Origin: Marinovum algicola | GTDB lineage: Bacteria; Pseudomonadota; Alphaproteobacteria; Rhodobacterales; Rhodobacteraceae | Reading direction: 5' to 3' | Assembly (NCBI RefSeq): GCF_900109145.1 | Contig: NZ_FNYY01000003.1 | Coordinates: 290,955-354,954, forward strand | DNA: 64,000 nt | In this document: positions 16,930 through 26,359 of the stretch, piece by piece | Layout of the letters: every line of letters starts with the position of its first letter | Numbering within the stretch: the stretch's first letter is position 1 | Notes under the pieces: model-generated | Told to the model about the DNA's origin: nothing | Seen by the model: only the letters and a program-made list of their open reading frames with translations | The model's database searches: none | Translations under genes and position numbers: made by a program

Positions 16930-17046
16930 TTGCGTTGCATTCTCCTGATTGTCGCATGCGGCACGCTTGTCGCCTGCGGCCCGGTCAAGGCGGTCATCAA
17001 GGCGCCGGTCAACGCCGCCGACGCGGTGGTCGATACCCTGCTCTGA
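16930..17046 (+). CDS. Micro-lipoprotein, 38 residues, TTG start
   Basis: TTG at 16930 with GAGG nine bases upstream, three bases after the preceding stop. The product starts MRCILLIVACGTLVACGPVK: a short hydrophobic segment ending LVAC-G is a lipobox, so Cys16 would be the lipidated first residue of a mature peptide of about 23 residues. Entericidin-sized lipoproteins of this kind are common and usually missed. Probably in one operon with the solute-binding protein. Confidence 0.55.
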   Translation: MRCILLIVACGTLVACGPVKAVIKAPVNAADAVVDTLL

Positions 17047-17187
17047 CCTACGGAACCATGGCGGTGGCGCCACGCGCCGCCGCCCTTGCCGGTTTATATT
17101 CGAATTTTCCGATAATGACGCTTGAGGCGTTGCCGCGACATGCTAAGGTCCGTTCAGCGAGGGGCGATCTTGACATAGGGCGCCATT

Positions 17188-17421
17188 ATGGACTGGAACG
17201 ATATAAGCACGAACTGGACCGACAGCTTCAAACGGCTGAAGTCCCGCTTTCCGCGCATCGACGAACAGAAGCTCGGCGACGAGCCGGTGCGTCGTGACGT
17301 GCTTGCCGCGCATCTGGCGCATCAGCACGACCTGACCGAGCTTGAGGCCGAAGAGGAACTGCGCGACTGGGCCTATGTTCAAAGCCTCGCCCGCCAGGCC
17401 AGCGAGCTCGAGGCCGGCTGA
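17188..17421 (+). CDS. Conserved-looking small hypothetical protein
   Basis: A 77-residue, charged, soluble protein starting MDWNDISTNWTDSFKRLKSRFP and ending in a helix with ELEAEEELRDWAYVQSLARQ. It keeps Trp at residues 3 and 10 and an internal DW, and has no cysteine or membrane segment. The codon bias matches neighbouring genes. I do not recognise a family; it is somewhat like general stress small proteins, but this is not enough to name it. Confidence 0.65.
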   Translation: MDWNDISTNWTDSFKRLKSRFPRIDEQKLGDEPVRRDVLAAHLAHQHDLTELEAEEELRDWAYVQSLARQASELEAG

Positions 17422-17475
17422 GCCCGCGCTCTGACGGCCCGCTCCGGTCTCTGACCTTCCGCTCCGGCCAACCTG

Positions 17476-18102
17476 TCACGCCAGCGATGTCACCCAGAGG
17501 ATGGTGGCGTCATCCTGGCTGACGGAGATGACGTTGTGGCCCATGGTGGCATCGTAATAGGCGCTGTCGCCGCGGCGCATCTCAATCGGCTCGTAGAACT
17601 CGGTGTACAGCTTGATCGCCCCGGTCAGCACATACAGAAACTCTTCCCCGTCATGGCGCACCCAGCCGTCGAATTCCGCCAGGTCGCGGGCCCGGATGCG
17701 GGCGCGATACGGCAGCATCTGTTTCTTGGTCAGCCCTTCGGCCAGCAGCGCATGCTCATAGGTGGTCGTGGCATGTGCCGCACCCTCGCCCGAACGGGTG
17801 ACCGACATCCGGCCGTTGACCTTTTCGTTCTGCGGCTGGGTAAAGAGCTGCGGCACCGTGATGCCCAGCCCCTGCGCCAGCTTCTTGAGCGCGTCATAGG
17901 TGGGCGACATCTGGCCGTTTTCGATCTTGGACAGCGTCGACCGCGCCAGGCCCGCCTTCTTGGCGGCCTGTTCCAGCGTCCAGCCGTGGCCCTTGCGCAG
18001 CTCGCGCACACGCTCGCCCAGATCGAGCGGCTCGGTATGGATCGGCTCGCCGGTCTTGTCGCGGGCGACGCGGATCAACTGCGCATTGTCTTCTTTCGTC
18101 AT
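17476..18102 (-). CDS. XRE-family regulator with C-terminal cupin domain
   Basis: A 208-residue one-component regulator. Residues about 27-82 form the helix-turn-helix (LGERVRELRKGHGWTLEQAAKKAGLARSTLSKIENGQMSP). Residues about 130-205 form a cupin_2 sensor (DGEEFLYVLTGAIKLYTEFYEPIEMRRGDSAYYDATMGHNVI). This layout is that of PuuR/SutR-like regulators that sense small metabolites. It is divergent from the AMP-ligase gene 65 bases away, so that gene is a plausible target. Confidence 0.88.
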   Translation of the reverse strand: MTKEDNAQLIRVARDKTGEPIHTEPLDLGERVRELRKGHGWTLEQAAKKAGLARSTLSKIENGQMSPTYDALKKLAQGLGITVPQLFTQPQNEKVNGRMSVTRSGEGAAHATTTYEHALLAEGLTKKQMLPYRARIRARDLAEFDGWVRHDGEEFLYVLTGAIKLYTEFYEPIEMRRGDSAYYDATMGHNVISVSQDDATILWVTSLA

Positions 18103-18167
18103 GCAAATGCTATAGGCAGGCTTGGCCGCGCTTGCAACTCTGCCTGCGCTTACCTAGGCCTTGCGCC

Positions 18168-19688
18168 ATGATGACGCCCGATGCATCCAGCCTGTTCGAT
18201 CAGGGCCCGCCGCCGCCCTGCCCCGCGCCCTTCAACCTGGCCGGTTTCGTGCTGCGCCATGCCAGCGCCCAGCCCGACAAGATCGCGCTTGCCCTGCTCG
18301 GTCCGTCACGGGCCGAACGCTGGAGCTATGCCCGGCTCGAGGGTGCGGTGCGCGGCATCGCCACCGGGCTCTTGCAGCGCGGGCTGACCCCGGGCGACCG
18401 GGTGCTGATGCGGCTGGGCAATACCCCGGATTTCCCGCTGGCCTTCCTCGGCTGCATTGCCGCCGGGCTGATCCCGGTGCCGACCTCGGCCCAGCTCTCC
18501 GACCCCGAAACCGCGCGAATCATCGACATCCTTTCTCCGGCGCTCATCCTGCGTGACCCGGCAGTGGCCTGCGCCGAGACCGACGTGCCGCTGCTGCCCG
18601 CCGCCGCGCTGCACGAAATGGCCGCCCTGCCGCCGGCGGAATTCGCCCTGGGGGCCCCCGACCGCCCGGCCTATGTCGTCTTTTCCTCCGGCACCTCCGG
18701 CGTGCCGCGCGCGGTGGTGCACGCGCATCGCGCGGTCTGGGCGCGGCAGATGATGGTGGCGGGCTGGTACGATCTGCGCGCCAGCGACCGGCTCTGCCAC
18801 GCCGGTGCCTTCAACTGGACCTTCACCCTCGGCACCGGCCTGCTCGACCCCTGGGCCGCCGGGGCGACCGCGCTGATCCCGGCGCCCGGCACCGATCCGG
18901 CGATGCTGCCGCTCCTGCTGAAACGCCACGACGCCACGCTCTTTGCCGCGGCCCCCGGCATCTTCCGCAAGCTGCTTTCGCGCCCGCTGCCGCCGCTGCC
19001 CAGGCTGCGGCATGCGCTCTCGGCCGGTGAAAAGCTGCCCGAGACCCTGCGCGGCGCCTGGCGGGCCGAGACCGGGACCGAGATCTACGAGGCCTACGGC
19101 ATGTCGGAATGTTCGACCTTCATATCCTCCAGCCCGGCCACGCCCGCGCGCCGCGGGCTGCTGGGCAGGCCCCAGCCCGGCCGCCGCATCGCGCTTTGCG
19201 ACGGGGACGGCCCGGTGCCGCTGGGAGAACCGGGCGAGATCTGCATTGCCGACAGCGATCCCGGGCTGATGCTGGAATACCTCGGCGCCCCCGAGGCCAC
19301 CGCCGCCCGGCGTCATGGCGGCTGGTTCCATACCGGCGACCTCGGGCGGATGGAGACCGACGGCCAGATCGCCTATCTCGGCCGCGCCGACGACATGATG
19401 AACGCCGGCGGTTTCCGCGTCTCGCCGCAGGAGGTGGAACAGGCGCTGCACGATGTGCCCGGCCTGACCGGCCTCGCCGTCACCGATGTCGAGATCAAGG
19501 CCGACACCCGCGTCATCGCCGCCTTCTACACCGCCGAAACCGATCTGACCGAAGCGCTGACCCGCCGCGCCGAGGCGCAGCTTGCCCGCTACAAACAGCC
19601 CCGGCTGTTCCGTCGGCTGGACCGCCTGCCCACCGGCCCCAACGGCAAGCTGTCGCGCCGCGCACTGCGCCAGTGGTTCACCACCTGA
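18168..19688 (+). CDS. AMP-dependent acyl-CoA ligase, benzoate-CoA-ligase-like
   Basis: A 506-residue ANL-superfamily enzyme that activates a carboxylic acid with ATP and joins it to CoA. The P-loop-like motif VVFSSGTSGVPRAVVHAHRA is at about residue 165. EAYGMSECS is the A5 motif near residue 312, GWFHTGDLGRME is A7 and GRADDMMNAGGFRVSPQEVE is A8. The ending LPTGPNGKLSRRALR carries the catalytic Lys. The acid is unknown; similarity is closest to benzoate/acetate-type ligases. Divergent from an XRE-cupin regulator. Confidence 0.85.
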   Translation: MMTPDASSLFDQGPPPPCPAPFNLAGFVLRHASAQPDKIALALLGPSRAERWSYARLEGAVRGIATGLLQRGLTPGDRVLMRLGNTPDFPLAFLGCIAAGLIPVPTSAQLSDPETARIIDILSPALILRDPAVACAETDVPLLPAAALHEMAALPPAEFALGAPDRPAYVVFSSGTSGVPRAVVHAHRAVWARQMMVAGWYDLRASDRLCHAGAFNWTFTLGTGLLDPWAAGATALIPAPGTDPAMLPLLLKRHDATLFAAAPGIFRKLLSRPLPPLPRLRHALSAGEKLPETLRGAWRAETGTEIYEAYGMSECSTFISSSPATPARRGLLGRPQPGRRIALCDGDGPVPLGEPGEICIADSDPGLMLEYLGAPEATAARRHGGWFHTGDLGRMETDGQIAYLGRADDMMNAGGFRVSPQEVEQALHDVPGLTGLAVTDVEIKADTRVIAAFYTAETDLTEALTRRAEAQLARYKQPRLFRRLDRLPTGPNGKLSRRALRQWFTT

Positions 19689-19798
19689 CGGGGCCCCGGC
19701 GCGGCCCGCGTCCCGGCCCCCGCCGGGACCTCCCCCCTCGCCATTCCGGCAACATCCTGTTACATGCCCGGGAATTCCGCAACAAAGGTGCCTGTTCC

Positions 19799-20434
19799 AT
19801 GGTCAAGCTCGATATCCTCTCAGACCCGATCTGTCCGTGGTGCTACATCGGCAAATCCTACCTCGATCGCGCCCTGGCGGCGGCCCCCGATCACCCCTTT
19901 ACCATCGAATGGCACCCCTTCCAGCTCAACCCCGAGATGCCCGCCGACGGCATGGACCGCCGCGCCTATCTCGAAGGCAAGTTCGGCGGCAAGGAGGCCG
20001 CGATCCAGGCCTATCTGCCGGTGCATGAACATGCCGAGACCGCCGGGCTGGAACTCCATCTCGACAAGATCACCCGCACGCCCAATACGCTCGACGCGCA
20101 CCGGCTGATCCACTGGGCCGGCATCGAGGGCAAGCAGACCGCCGCGGTCTCGGCCCTGTTCAAGGCCTATTTCGTCGAGGGCCGCGACATCGGCGATCAT
20201 GACACCCTGGCCGATATCGCCGACGGGCTCGAGATCGACGCCTCGGTGATCCTGCGCCTGCTGCAAAGCGACAGCGACGCCCAGGACATCCGCGACCGCG
20301 ACGCCGCCGCCCGCGACATGGGCGTAACCAGCGTGCCGACCTTCATCGTCGATGGCAAACATGCGGTGCCCGGCGCGCAACCGCCCGAACTTTGGGCAAA
20401 GGTGATCGCGGAAATTCGCGAAAAGTCCGCCTGA
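19799..20434 (+). CDS. DsbA-family oxidoreductase, FrnE-like
   Basis: A 211-residue cytoplasmic DsbA-fold protein without signal peptide. The CPWC active site is in LSDPICPWCYIGK, near residue 12-15. The helical insert and the GVTSVPTFIVDGKHAVPGAQ block with the cis-proline (VP) close to residue 180 are typical of FrnE/2-hydroxychromene-2-carboxylate isomerase relatives. FrnE in other bacteria acts in disulfide chemistry under oxidative stress. The ATG at 19799 is the family start. Confidence 0.88.
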   Translation: MVKLDILSDPICPWCYIGKSYLDRALAAAPDHPFTIEWHPFQLNPEMPADGMDRRAYLEGKFGGKEAAIQAYLPVHEHAETAGLELHLDKITRTPNTLDAHRLIHWAGIEGKQTAAVSALFKAYFVEGRDIGDHDTLADIADGLEIDASVILRLLQSDSDAQDIRDRDAAARDMGVTSVPTFIVDGKHAVPGAQPPELWAKVIAEIREKSA

Positions 20435-20446
20435 GCGCCACAGTCG

Positions 20447-20462
20447 GTATACATTTGCATAC
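20447..20462. promoter_or_regulatory. Interrupted dyad upstream of icd
   Basis: The 16 bases GTATACATTTGCATAC read as a near-palindrome (GTAT-n-CA-nn-TG-n-ATAC), 75 bases before icd. Probably an operator. A related GTATACAT occurs upstream of fumC (10002-10009). Confidence 0.35.
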
Positions 20463-20536
20463 AGGGCTTCTTTTGAGACGCGGTTTGCTCTAGCACTATA
20501 TCCAGTGTTCGAACCGACCTATCAAAAGAGGCCCCG

Positions 20537-21751
20537 ATGACCCGGATCAAGGTAGACACCCCCATCGTCGAGCTCGATGGCGACGAGATGACCCGCATCA
20601 TGTGGGATTTCATCAAGAAAAAGCTGATCGAGCCCTATCTCGATATCGACCTGCTGTATTACGATCTCGGTATCGAGGAGCGCGACCGCACCGACGACAA
20701 GGTGACCTTCGACGCCGCCGAAAAGATCAAGGAGATCGGCGTCGGCGTCAAATGCGCCACCATCACGCCGGATGAAGCGCGGGTCGAGGAATTCGGCCTG
20801 AAACGCATGTACCCCTCGCCCAATGGCACCATCCGCAACATTCTGGGCGGCGTGGTGTTCCGGGCGCCGATCATCTGCCGCAACGTGCCGCGCCTGGTAC
20901 CGGGCTGGACCCAGCCGATCGTCGTCGGCCGCCACGCCTTCGGCGATCAGTACAAGGCCACCGATTTCCACTATCCCGGCCCCGGCAGGATTACCCTGAA
21001 ATACGAAGGCGCCGATGGCACGGTGATCGAAAAAGAGGTATTTGACGCCCCCGCCGCCGGCGTCGCCATGGGCATGTACAACCTCGACGCGTCGATCCGC
21101 GATTTCGCCCGCGCGTCATTGAATTACGGGCTCAACCTCGGCTGGCCGGTCTATCTCTCGACCAAGAACACCATCCTCAAGGTCTATGACGGCCGCTTCA
21201 AGGACATCTTCGAAGAGGTCTACGAGGATGAATTCGCCGCCAGGTTCAAGGCCGCCGGCATCTGGTACGAACACCGGCTGATCGACGACATGGTGGCCAG
21301 CGCGCTGAAATGGTCGGGCGGCTTCGTCTGGGCCTGCAAGAATTACGACGGCGACGTGCAATCCGACACCGTGGCCCAGGGCTTCGGCTCGCTGGGGCTG
21401 ATGACCTCGATCCTGATGACGCCCGATGGCAGGACGGTCGAGGCCGAGGCGGCCCATGGCACCGTCACCCGCCACTACCGCCAGCACCAGAAGGGCGAGG
21501 CCACCTCGACCAATTCCATCGCCTCGATCTACGCCTGGACCGGCGCGCTGAAACACCGCGCCAAGCTGGATGAAAACGTGGCCCTCCGGGCCTTTGCCGA
21601 AACGCTCGAGCGGGTGATCGTCGAAACCGTGGAATCCGGCCATATGACCAAGGATCTGGCACTGCTGGTCGGCCCCGATCAGAAGTGGCTCACCACCATG
21701 GGCTTCCTCGAAAAGATCGATCAGAACCTCGACCGCGCGCTCAAGGGGTAG
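20537..21751 (+). CDS. icd: Isocitrate dehydrogenase, NADP-dependent
   Basis: A 404-residue TCA-cycle enzyme of the eukaryote-like homodimeric subfamily (about 400 residues, as here), converting isocitrate to 2-oxoglutarate with NADPH formation. The start [20 protein letters not shown], the substrate segment [14 protein letters not shown] with the isocitrate-binding Ser, [13 protein letters not shown], and [12 protein letters not shown] are diagnostic. A 13-base terminator stem follows. Confidence 0.96.
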   Translation: MTRIKVDTPIVELDGDEMTRIMWDFIKKKLIEPYLDIDLLYYDLGIEERDRTDDKVTFDAAEKIKEIGVGVKCATITPDEARVEEFGLKRMYPSPNGTIRNILGGVVFRAPIICRNVPRLVPGWTQPIVVGRHAFGDQYKATDFHYPGPGRITLKYEGADGTVIEKEVFDAPAAGVAMGMYNLDASIRDFARASLNYGLNLGWPVYLSTKNTILKVYDGRFKDIFEEVYEDEFAARFKAAGIWYEHRLIDDMVASALKWSGGFVWACKNYDGDVQSDTVAQGFGSLGLMTSILMTPDGRTVEAEAAHGTVTRHYRQHQKGEATSTNSIASIYAWTGALKHRAKLDENVALRAFAETLERVIVETVESGHMTKDLALLVGPDQKWLTTMGFLEKIDQNLDRALKG

Positions 21752-21763
21752 GCTCGGCGAATC

Positions 21764-21803
21764 GCCGCGCCCGATTTCCGCCGCAATCGGGCGCGGCATT
21801 GTT
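21764..21803 (+). terminator. Terminator of icd
   Basis: Thirteen-base perfect stem (21764-21776 with 21785-21797), core GCCGCGCCCGATT, eight-base loop, then ATTGTTT. Confidence 0.8.
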
Positions 21804-22070
21804 TCGCCGGAGCGCGCAATCCCCCAAGGCCGCGCAGAATGGTTCCGACCAGGCAAAAGAGCCGCTGCAATTTGCTGAAAATGCGTCGTTTTTCGAGATG
21901 GAAGTTGTCAAAACAGCGGCTTGGGCTTACTCATGTCCCCATCGAATGAAAGTGGAAGACGCCCCCGGCGCAGGCCCCCACCCGCGGCCGCCCAGAGCTG
22001 GAGACGGCGGCCTCTTCCCCCCGGATCACAATTCCGCTGGACGGCTGAGGCCCTCTCAAGCGTTTCGCCC
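21804..22070 (+). ncRNA. Gap before rlmE; candidate small RNA
   Basis: No frame here is convincingly coding. A possible promoter (TTGTCA at 21906-21911, 17-base spacer, weak TACTCA) would start a transcript near 21940 that ends at the hairpin at 22071-22107, about 170 bases. The stretch 21951-22020 is very C- and G-rich and could fold strongly. This could equally be the long leader of nothing or degenerate sequence; it is listed as a candidate only. Confidence 0.2.
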
Positions 22071-22107
22071 AAAGGCCGGCCCCGCTCTCACATCCGGGCC
22101 GGCCTTT
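22071..22107. terminator. Strong hairpin, possible bidirectional terminator
   Basis: Twelve-base perfect stem AAAGGCCGGCCC (22071-22082) with GGGCCGGCCTTT (22096-22107). It carries T-rich ends in both directions, as a shared terminator would. It stands 42 bases downstream of the rlmE stop. Confidence 0.65.
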
Positions 22108-22148
22108 CTCGTTCCCGTCTCGGTCCCGCACCACACGGGCGTCGGCCC

Positions 22149-22886
22149 TCACGCCTCCGGCGCGGCCCTGCCCCCCCGATAGCCCATCGCCACCACGAAT
22201 TTCTCCGAGGAATCCGATCGCGAGCTCGGCGGTTTGACATGCGCCACCTTGGTGAAATTCTGCTTCAACAGCTTCTGAAGATCGCCCTCGGCCCCGCCGG
22301 CCAGCACCTTGGCGACAAAGGTTCCGCCGTCTTCCAGCACGTCAAAGGCAAAATGCGCCGCCGTCTCGCAGAGCATCATGATCCGCAAGTGGTCGGTCTG
22401 CTTGTGCCCCGAGGAGGCCGCCGCCATGTCCGACATCACCACATCCGCCGCGCCGCCCAGCCAGGTCTTCACCTTCTCGTCAGCGTCATCCTCGAGGAAA
22501 TCGAGCTGATGGATCTCGGCCCCGGCAATCGGCTCGACCTCCTGGAGATCGATCCCCAGCACCGACCCCACCGCTTTGCCGCTTTTCTCGCCAAGCGCAT
22601 TGACCCGTTTTACCGCCACCTGGCACCAGCCGCCCGGTGCACAGCCCAGGTCCACCACCCGCGCCCCCGGCACCAGAAAGCGGAACTTCTCGTCCAGCTC
22701 GAGGATCTTGAAGGCCGCGCGGCCGCGATAGCCCTCGGCCTGGGCCCGTTTGACATAGGGATCGTTCAACTGCCGCTGCAACCACCGCGTCGAGGACAGC
22801 TTGCGCCCCCGCGCGGTCTTGACCTTGACCTTGAGGTCGCGCTGCCCGCGCCCGGAGGTGTTCTTGCCGCTCGGTGTCTTCGCCAT
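22149..22886 (-). CDS. rlmE: 23S rRNA (uridine-2'-O-)-methyltransferase
   Basis: A 245-residue RlmE/FtsJ enzyme that methylates U2552 of 23S rRNA during 50S assembly. SAM-binding motif I is [16 protein letters not shown] near residue 85. [13 protein letters not shown] gives the K-D-K-E tetrad Asp, and [13 protein letters not shown] the Lys. A basic N-terminal tail of about 30 residues ([22 protein letters not shown]) is usual in alphaproteobacteria. Lies downstream of ppx in the same direction, a conserved pair. Confidence 0.93.
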   Translation of the reverse strand: MAKTPSGKNTSGRGQRDLKVKVKTARGRKLSSTRWLQRQLNDPYVKRAQAEGYRGRAAFKILELDEKFRFLVPGARVVDLGCAPGGWCQVAVKRVNALGEKSGKAVGSVLGIDLQEVEPIAGAEIHQLDFLEDDADEKVKTWLGGAADVVMSDMAAASSGHKQTDHLRIMMLCETAAHFAFDVLEDGGTFVAKVLAGGAEGDLQKLLKQNFTKVAHVKPPSSRSDSSEKFVVAMGYRGGRAAPEA

Positions 22887-22999
22887 GGTCCAGCACTTCT
22901 TTTCTTCACAAATACCGCCGGGGGTTTGGGGGCAGAGCCCCCATTCCGGCCCGAAGGGCTCATTAAGCCTGCGCAGCAGCCATTGTCAAAGCGCCGGCC

Positions 23000-24112
23000 T
23001 CAGAACGGCCCGTCCTCGAGCACCCCGTCGGCCGACATCTGCGCATAAAGCAGTCCCTCGCGCAGCCCCCGGTCCGCCACCGAGAGCCGGTCGGTCGGCC
23101 AGCTCCGCAGCAGCGCCTGAAGGATCGCCGCGCCCGACATGATCAGCGCCTGCCGGTCCTGGCCGATCCGCGGATCGCGCCGCCGGCCCTCGGGGCCAAG
23201 CTCGAGATAGCGGTTGATCACCTTGTCGATCTGGTCGGAGGTCATCCGCAGCCCGTCCACCTTGGTCCGGTCATAGCGCTTCAGCCCGAGATGCGAGGCC
23301 GCCACCGTGGTCACGGTGCCGCTGGTGCCGACGATCTGGAACCCCTCGCGCGCCTGTTCGTCCTTGTAAGGCGCGAAATCGGCCAGGTTCTCCTCGAAGA
23401 ACCACGACATCAGCGCATACCGCGCGGCATCGTCCTGCACGTCGTTGAACTGGTCGCGCAGCGTCGCCACGCCGAGCGGCACCGAGATCCAGTCCACCAC
23501 CCGGGCCACCGGAAACGGGCTGTCGGCATTGTGAAAGCCGGCGTGCAGCCGCATGATCGCCCGCGGCCGGTCATGGTTGGGCACGGTCGAGAGATCGATC
23601 CAGACCAGCTCGGTCGAGCCGCCGCCGATATCCACCACGAGCAATTGCTCGGTTTTGGTCGAGACCAGGGGCGCGCAGGAGATCACCGCCAGCCGCGCCT
23701 CTTCCTCCGGCTCGATGATGTCGAGTTGCAGCCCGGTCTCGCGGCGGACGAATTTCACCAGGTCGCGGGCGTTCTTGGCCCGCCGACAGGCCTCCGTCGC
23801 CACCAGCCGCATGCGCGTCACCTTGTGGCGGCGCAGCTTCTGGCCGCAGATTCGCATCGCCTGAACCGTGCGCCCCATCGAGGCGCGGCTCAGCCGCCCG
23901 GAGCGTTCCAGCCCCGATCCCAGCTGCACCGACTTGGAGAAGCTGTCCACCACATGAAACTGACTGCCCTTGGGTTGGGCAATCAGCATGCGGCAGCTAT
24001 TCGTGCCCAGATCCAGGGCGGCATAAAGCTCGTCCGGATTGGGCGGTTTCGGCGCGGGGCTCTCGACCGGTTTCGGGAATGCGCCCGCACCCTTGGGACG
24101 CCTGGGCGCCAT
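23000..24112 (-). CDS. Ppx/GppA family phosphatase
   Basis: A 370-residue actin-fold enzyme acting on polyphosphate or (p)ppGpp. After a Pro/Lys-rich tail, ALDLGTNSCRMLIA (near residue 34) is phosphate motif 1. VVDIGGGSTELVWID is phosphate motif 2 and IVGTSGTVTTVAA the adenosine-type motif. It is shorter than E. coli Ppx, lacking the C-terminal HD-like half, as usual in alphaproteobacteria. ATG at 24112 (MAPRRPKG) is preferred; an ORF opening 22 codons further up lacks a good ribosome site. Upstream of rlmE. Confidence 0.88.
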   Translation of the reverse strand: MAPRRPKGAGAFPKPVESPAPKPPNPDELYAALDLGTNSCRMLIAQPKGSQFHVVDSFSKSVQLGSGLERSGRLSRASMGRTVQAMRICGQKLRRHKVTRMRLVATEACRRAKNARDLVKFVRRETGLQLDIIEPEEEARLAVISCAPLVSTKTEQLLVVDIGGGSTELVWIDLSTVPNHDRPRAIMRLHAGFHNADSPFPVARVVDWISVPLGVATLRDQFNDVQDDAARYALMSWFFEENLADFAPYKDEQAREGFQIVGTSGTVTTVAASHLGLKRYDRTKVDGLRMTSDQIDKVINRYLELGPEGRRRDPRIGQDRQALIMSGAAILQALLRSWPTDRLSVADRGLREGLLYAQMSADGVLEDGPF

Positions 24113-24411
24113 CTTAACGCCCTCCGAGTATCGTGTTGCTTCCGAGGATAGGCGCGCGCCCGGCTTCGCGCAAGCCACCCTGTCATGCGATCGTCAACAA
24201 GGCGGCCTCTCGCCCGGGAAATCGGCATTGAGCCCGGCTCATCATCTGCATGAGTATTATGAGCGGGCTTCAGGGTTTCCCTTGGCGCCTCCTGCCTTTA
24301 TCCAGAGTTCGGGCGCATCCGGCGTCGCTCGGACGCGGTCAATTGTCGAAATTGAGACGTGGCACCCGGCCCCCCTGATCTATTCAGGGTCCATCGGAGA
24401 AGGGGAATCGC

Positions 24412-24717
24412 ATGGTTGATGTGACAGTGGTCTATTGGCGGGATATTCCGGCGCAGGTCATCGTCGGCAAGGGTCGCCGGGCTGCCAAGGTCCAGCTGCC
24501 GGAGCGGTTCGAACAAGCCATCGACAGGGCTGCAATGAAGGTTGGCGCCGACGGCACGGATGATTATCTGGCCGAATGGCGCAAGGCCGCCCCCTATCCG
24601 GTTGAGGGCGATGCCTCGGAGGTGGCCGCGCAGGAAGCGGCGCGGCTCGAGGCGGAGTATGATCGTGACAGGATCAAGGCTCTCATTGCCAACGACGGAT
24701 GGGCAACTGCCGGCTAA
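24412..24717 (+). CDS. Virulence-factor-domain small protein of the one-carbon operon
   Basis: A 101-residue protein, MVDVTVVYWRDIPAQVIVGKG, matching the family labelled virulence factor (Pfam PF13769 by memory). Despite the label, members usually sit next to folate one-carbon genes, as here: methylenetetrahydrofolate reductase starts 44 bases further on. Visible features are a WRDIPAQV strand, an acidic C-terminal helix and no cysteine. Function unknown; a helper of the downstream methyl-transfer proteins is an inference. Confidence 0.8.
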   Translation: MVDVTVVYWRDIPAQVIVGKGRRAAKVQLPERFEQAIDRAAMKVGADGTDDYLAEWRKAAPYPVEGDASEVAAQEAARLEAEYDRDRIKALIANDGWATAG

Positions 24718-24761
24718 GGCGGCCCGACCCGATGACGCCACACAAGCTATGGGAGGCCGCG

Positions 24762-25691
24762 ATGGCCCTGCTCAGTTTCAAGAAGCGCGACACAGCGCCA
24801 GATCGTCCGGCCGCCGCCGAGGTCGAGGCCTTTCTGCAAGGCTATTCCATCGAGGTGATGCCCCGCACCGCCGAAAAGGTCGAGAGCTTTCGCGACCTGC
24901 TGGCACCGGGCACCCGGGTCTATATCGCCCATATCGACGGCACCCTGATCGAGGACATGGTTGCCACCGCCCGCCGGCTGGCCGACGAGGGCTATCCGGT
25001 GATGCCGCATTTCCCGGCGCGCATCATCAAGGACCGCGCCACGCTGGAAAACTGGCTGGCCATGTACCGCGGCGAGGCCGGCGTCGACCAGGCGCTGCTG
25101 CTGGCCGGGGGCGTCACGACGCCGGTCGGTGACTTCGACAGCTCGATCCAGCTCTTGGAAACCGGTCTCTTCGACAAGGCGGGCTTCAAGCGTCTGCATG
25201 TCGCCGGCCACCCCGAGGGCAACCGCGACATCGATCCCGACGGCGGCTCGGCCAATGTCGATGCGGCGCTGCGCTGGAAGAACAAGTTCAACGAGACCAC
25301 CGACGCCGAAATGGCGCTCGCCACCCAGTTCGCCTTCGAGGCCGGGCCGATCATCGCCTGGGCCGACGCGCTGCGCGAGGCCGGCATCACCCTGCCGATC
25401 CACATCGGCATCGCCGGCCCGGCCAAGCTGCAAACCCTGATCAAGTTCGCCATCGCCTGCGGTGTCGGCCCGTCGCTGAAAGTGCTGCAAAAGCGGGCGA
25501 TGGATGTCTCCAAGCTGCTGCTGCCATATGAGCCCACCGACGTCGTCACCGAGCTGGCGCTGCACAAGGCCCGCCACCCCGAATTCAACATCGAACAGGT
25601 GCATTTCTTCCCGCTGGGCGGGATCAAGGCCAATGCCACCTGGGCCATCGACCACGGCGGCGCGGCCACCCGCCCCGCCAGCCAGACCTGA
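24762..25691 (+). CDS. Methylenetetrahydrofolate reductase-like protein
   Basis: About 309 residues, a MetF-type TIM barrel. EVMPRTAEKVESFRDL near the N-terminus, HFPARIIKD, LLLAGG(V)TTPVGDF and AGHPEGNRDIDPDGG (the E/H/P region around the flavin) are conserved. It would reduce 5,10-methylene-THF to 5-methyl-THF using FAD. The N-terminal T-P-x-R-G motif of classical MetF is absent, placing it in a divergent branch seen beside corrinoid methyltransferases. Start at 24762 has GGGAGG seven bases upstream. Confidence 0.85.
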   Translation: MALLSFKKRDTAPDRPAAAEVEAFLQGYSIEVMPRTAEKVESFRDLLAPGTRVYIAHIDGTLIEDMVATARRLADEGYPVMPHFPARIIKDRATLENWLAMYRGEAGVDQALLLAGGVTTPVGDFDSSIQLLETGLFDKAGFKRLHVAGHPEGNRDIDPDGGSANVDAALRWKNKFNETTDAEMALATQFAFEAGPIIAWADALREAGITLPIHIGIAGPAKLQTLIKFAIACGVGPSLKVLQKRAMDVSKLLLPYEPTDVVTELALHKARHPEFNIEQVHFFPLGGIKANATWAIDHGGAATRPASQT

Positions 25692-25699
25692 GGACAGAC

Positions 25700-26359
25700 A
25701 TGCCCGCGCTGCTTTTCGATCTCGACGGAACGATGCTCAATTCGGATCCGATCCATCTTCAGGTCTACAAGGAGATGTGGGCAGCGCGTGGCATGGAGCT
25801 GGCGGACGCGGAATACATGACCCATATGCACGGCCGCCTGAACGTCGATATCTATGCCGATTTCCTGCCCGACGAGCCTGACCACCAGGGCCTGTCGGAC
25901 TGGAAGGAAGCGCAGTTCCGCGCGCGCCTGCCGCGGCCCTATCCGGCCATGCCGGGGGTCGGGGCGCTGGTGGCGCAGGCGGTGGCCGAGGATTGGCCGC
26001 GCGCCATCGTCACCAATGCCATGCGGCTCAATGCCGAAGCGATGCTGGACGCGATCGGGCTGCGCCAGCATTTCGAGGTGATCGTGATCGGCGAGGAATG
26101 CCCCAGGGGCAAACCCGATCCCTATCCCTATCAGGAGGCCATGCGCCAGCTGGGCGTCACCCCCGATCAGGCGGTGGCCTTCGAAGACAGCCCCTCGGGC
26201 ACCCGCGCGGCGCGCAGTTCGGGGGCCTATACCGTGGGCATCCGTTCGGGTCTGGACGACCACAGCCTGCGCCAGGCCGGGGCGCATGTCACCCTGCAAG
26301 ATTTCACCGATCCCGCGCTGTCAGATGTCCTGAAGCGCTTCAAAGGAGTAGCCGCATGA
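25700..26359 (+). CDS. HAD-family hydrolase
   Basis: A 219-residue phosphoglycolate-phosphatase-type HAD protein. Motif I DLDGTML (Asp nucleophile at residue 7), motif II AIVTNAMR, motif III with the Lys of CPRGKPDPYPY, and motif IV AFEDSPSGTRAA are all present with a helical cap between motifs I and II. Substrate unknown. It is in the folate operon, overlapping the next gene by ATGA, so it may clean up a phosphorylated by-product or be a repair enzyme. Confidence 0.87.
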   Translation: MPALLFDLDGTMLNSDPIHLQVYKEMWAARGMELADAEYMTHMHGRLNVDIYADFLPDEPDHQGLSDWKEAQFRARLPRPYPAMPGVGALVAQAVAEDWPRAIVTNAMRLNAEAMLDAIGLRQHFEVIVIGEECPRGKPDPYPYQEAMRQLGVTPDQAVAFEDSPSGTRAARSSGAYTVGIRSGLDDHSLRQAGAHVTLQDFTDPALSDVLKRFKGVAA

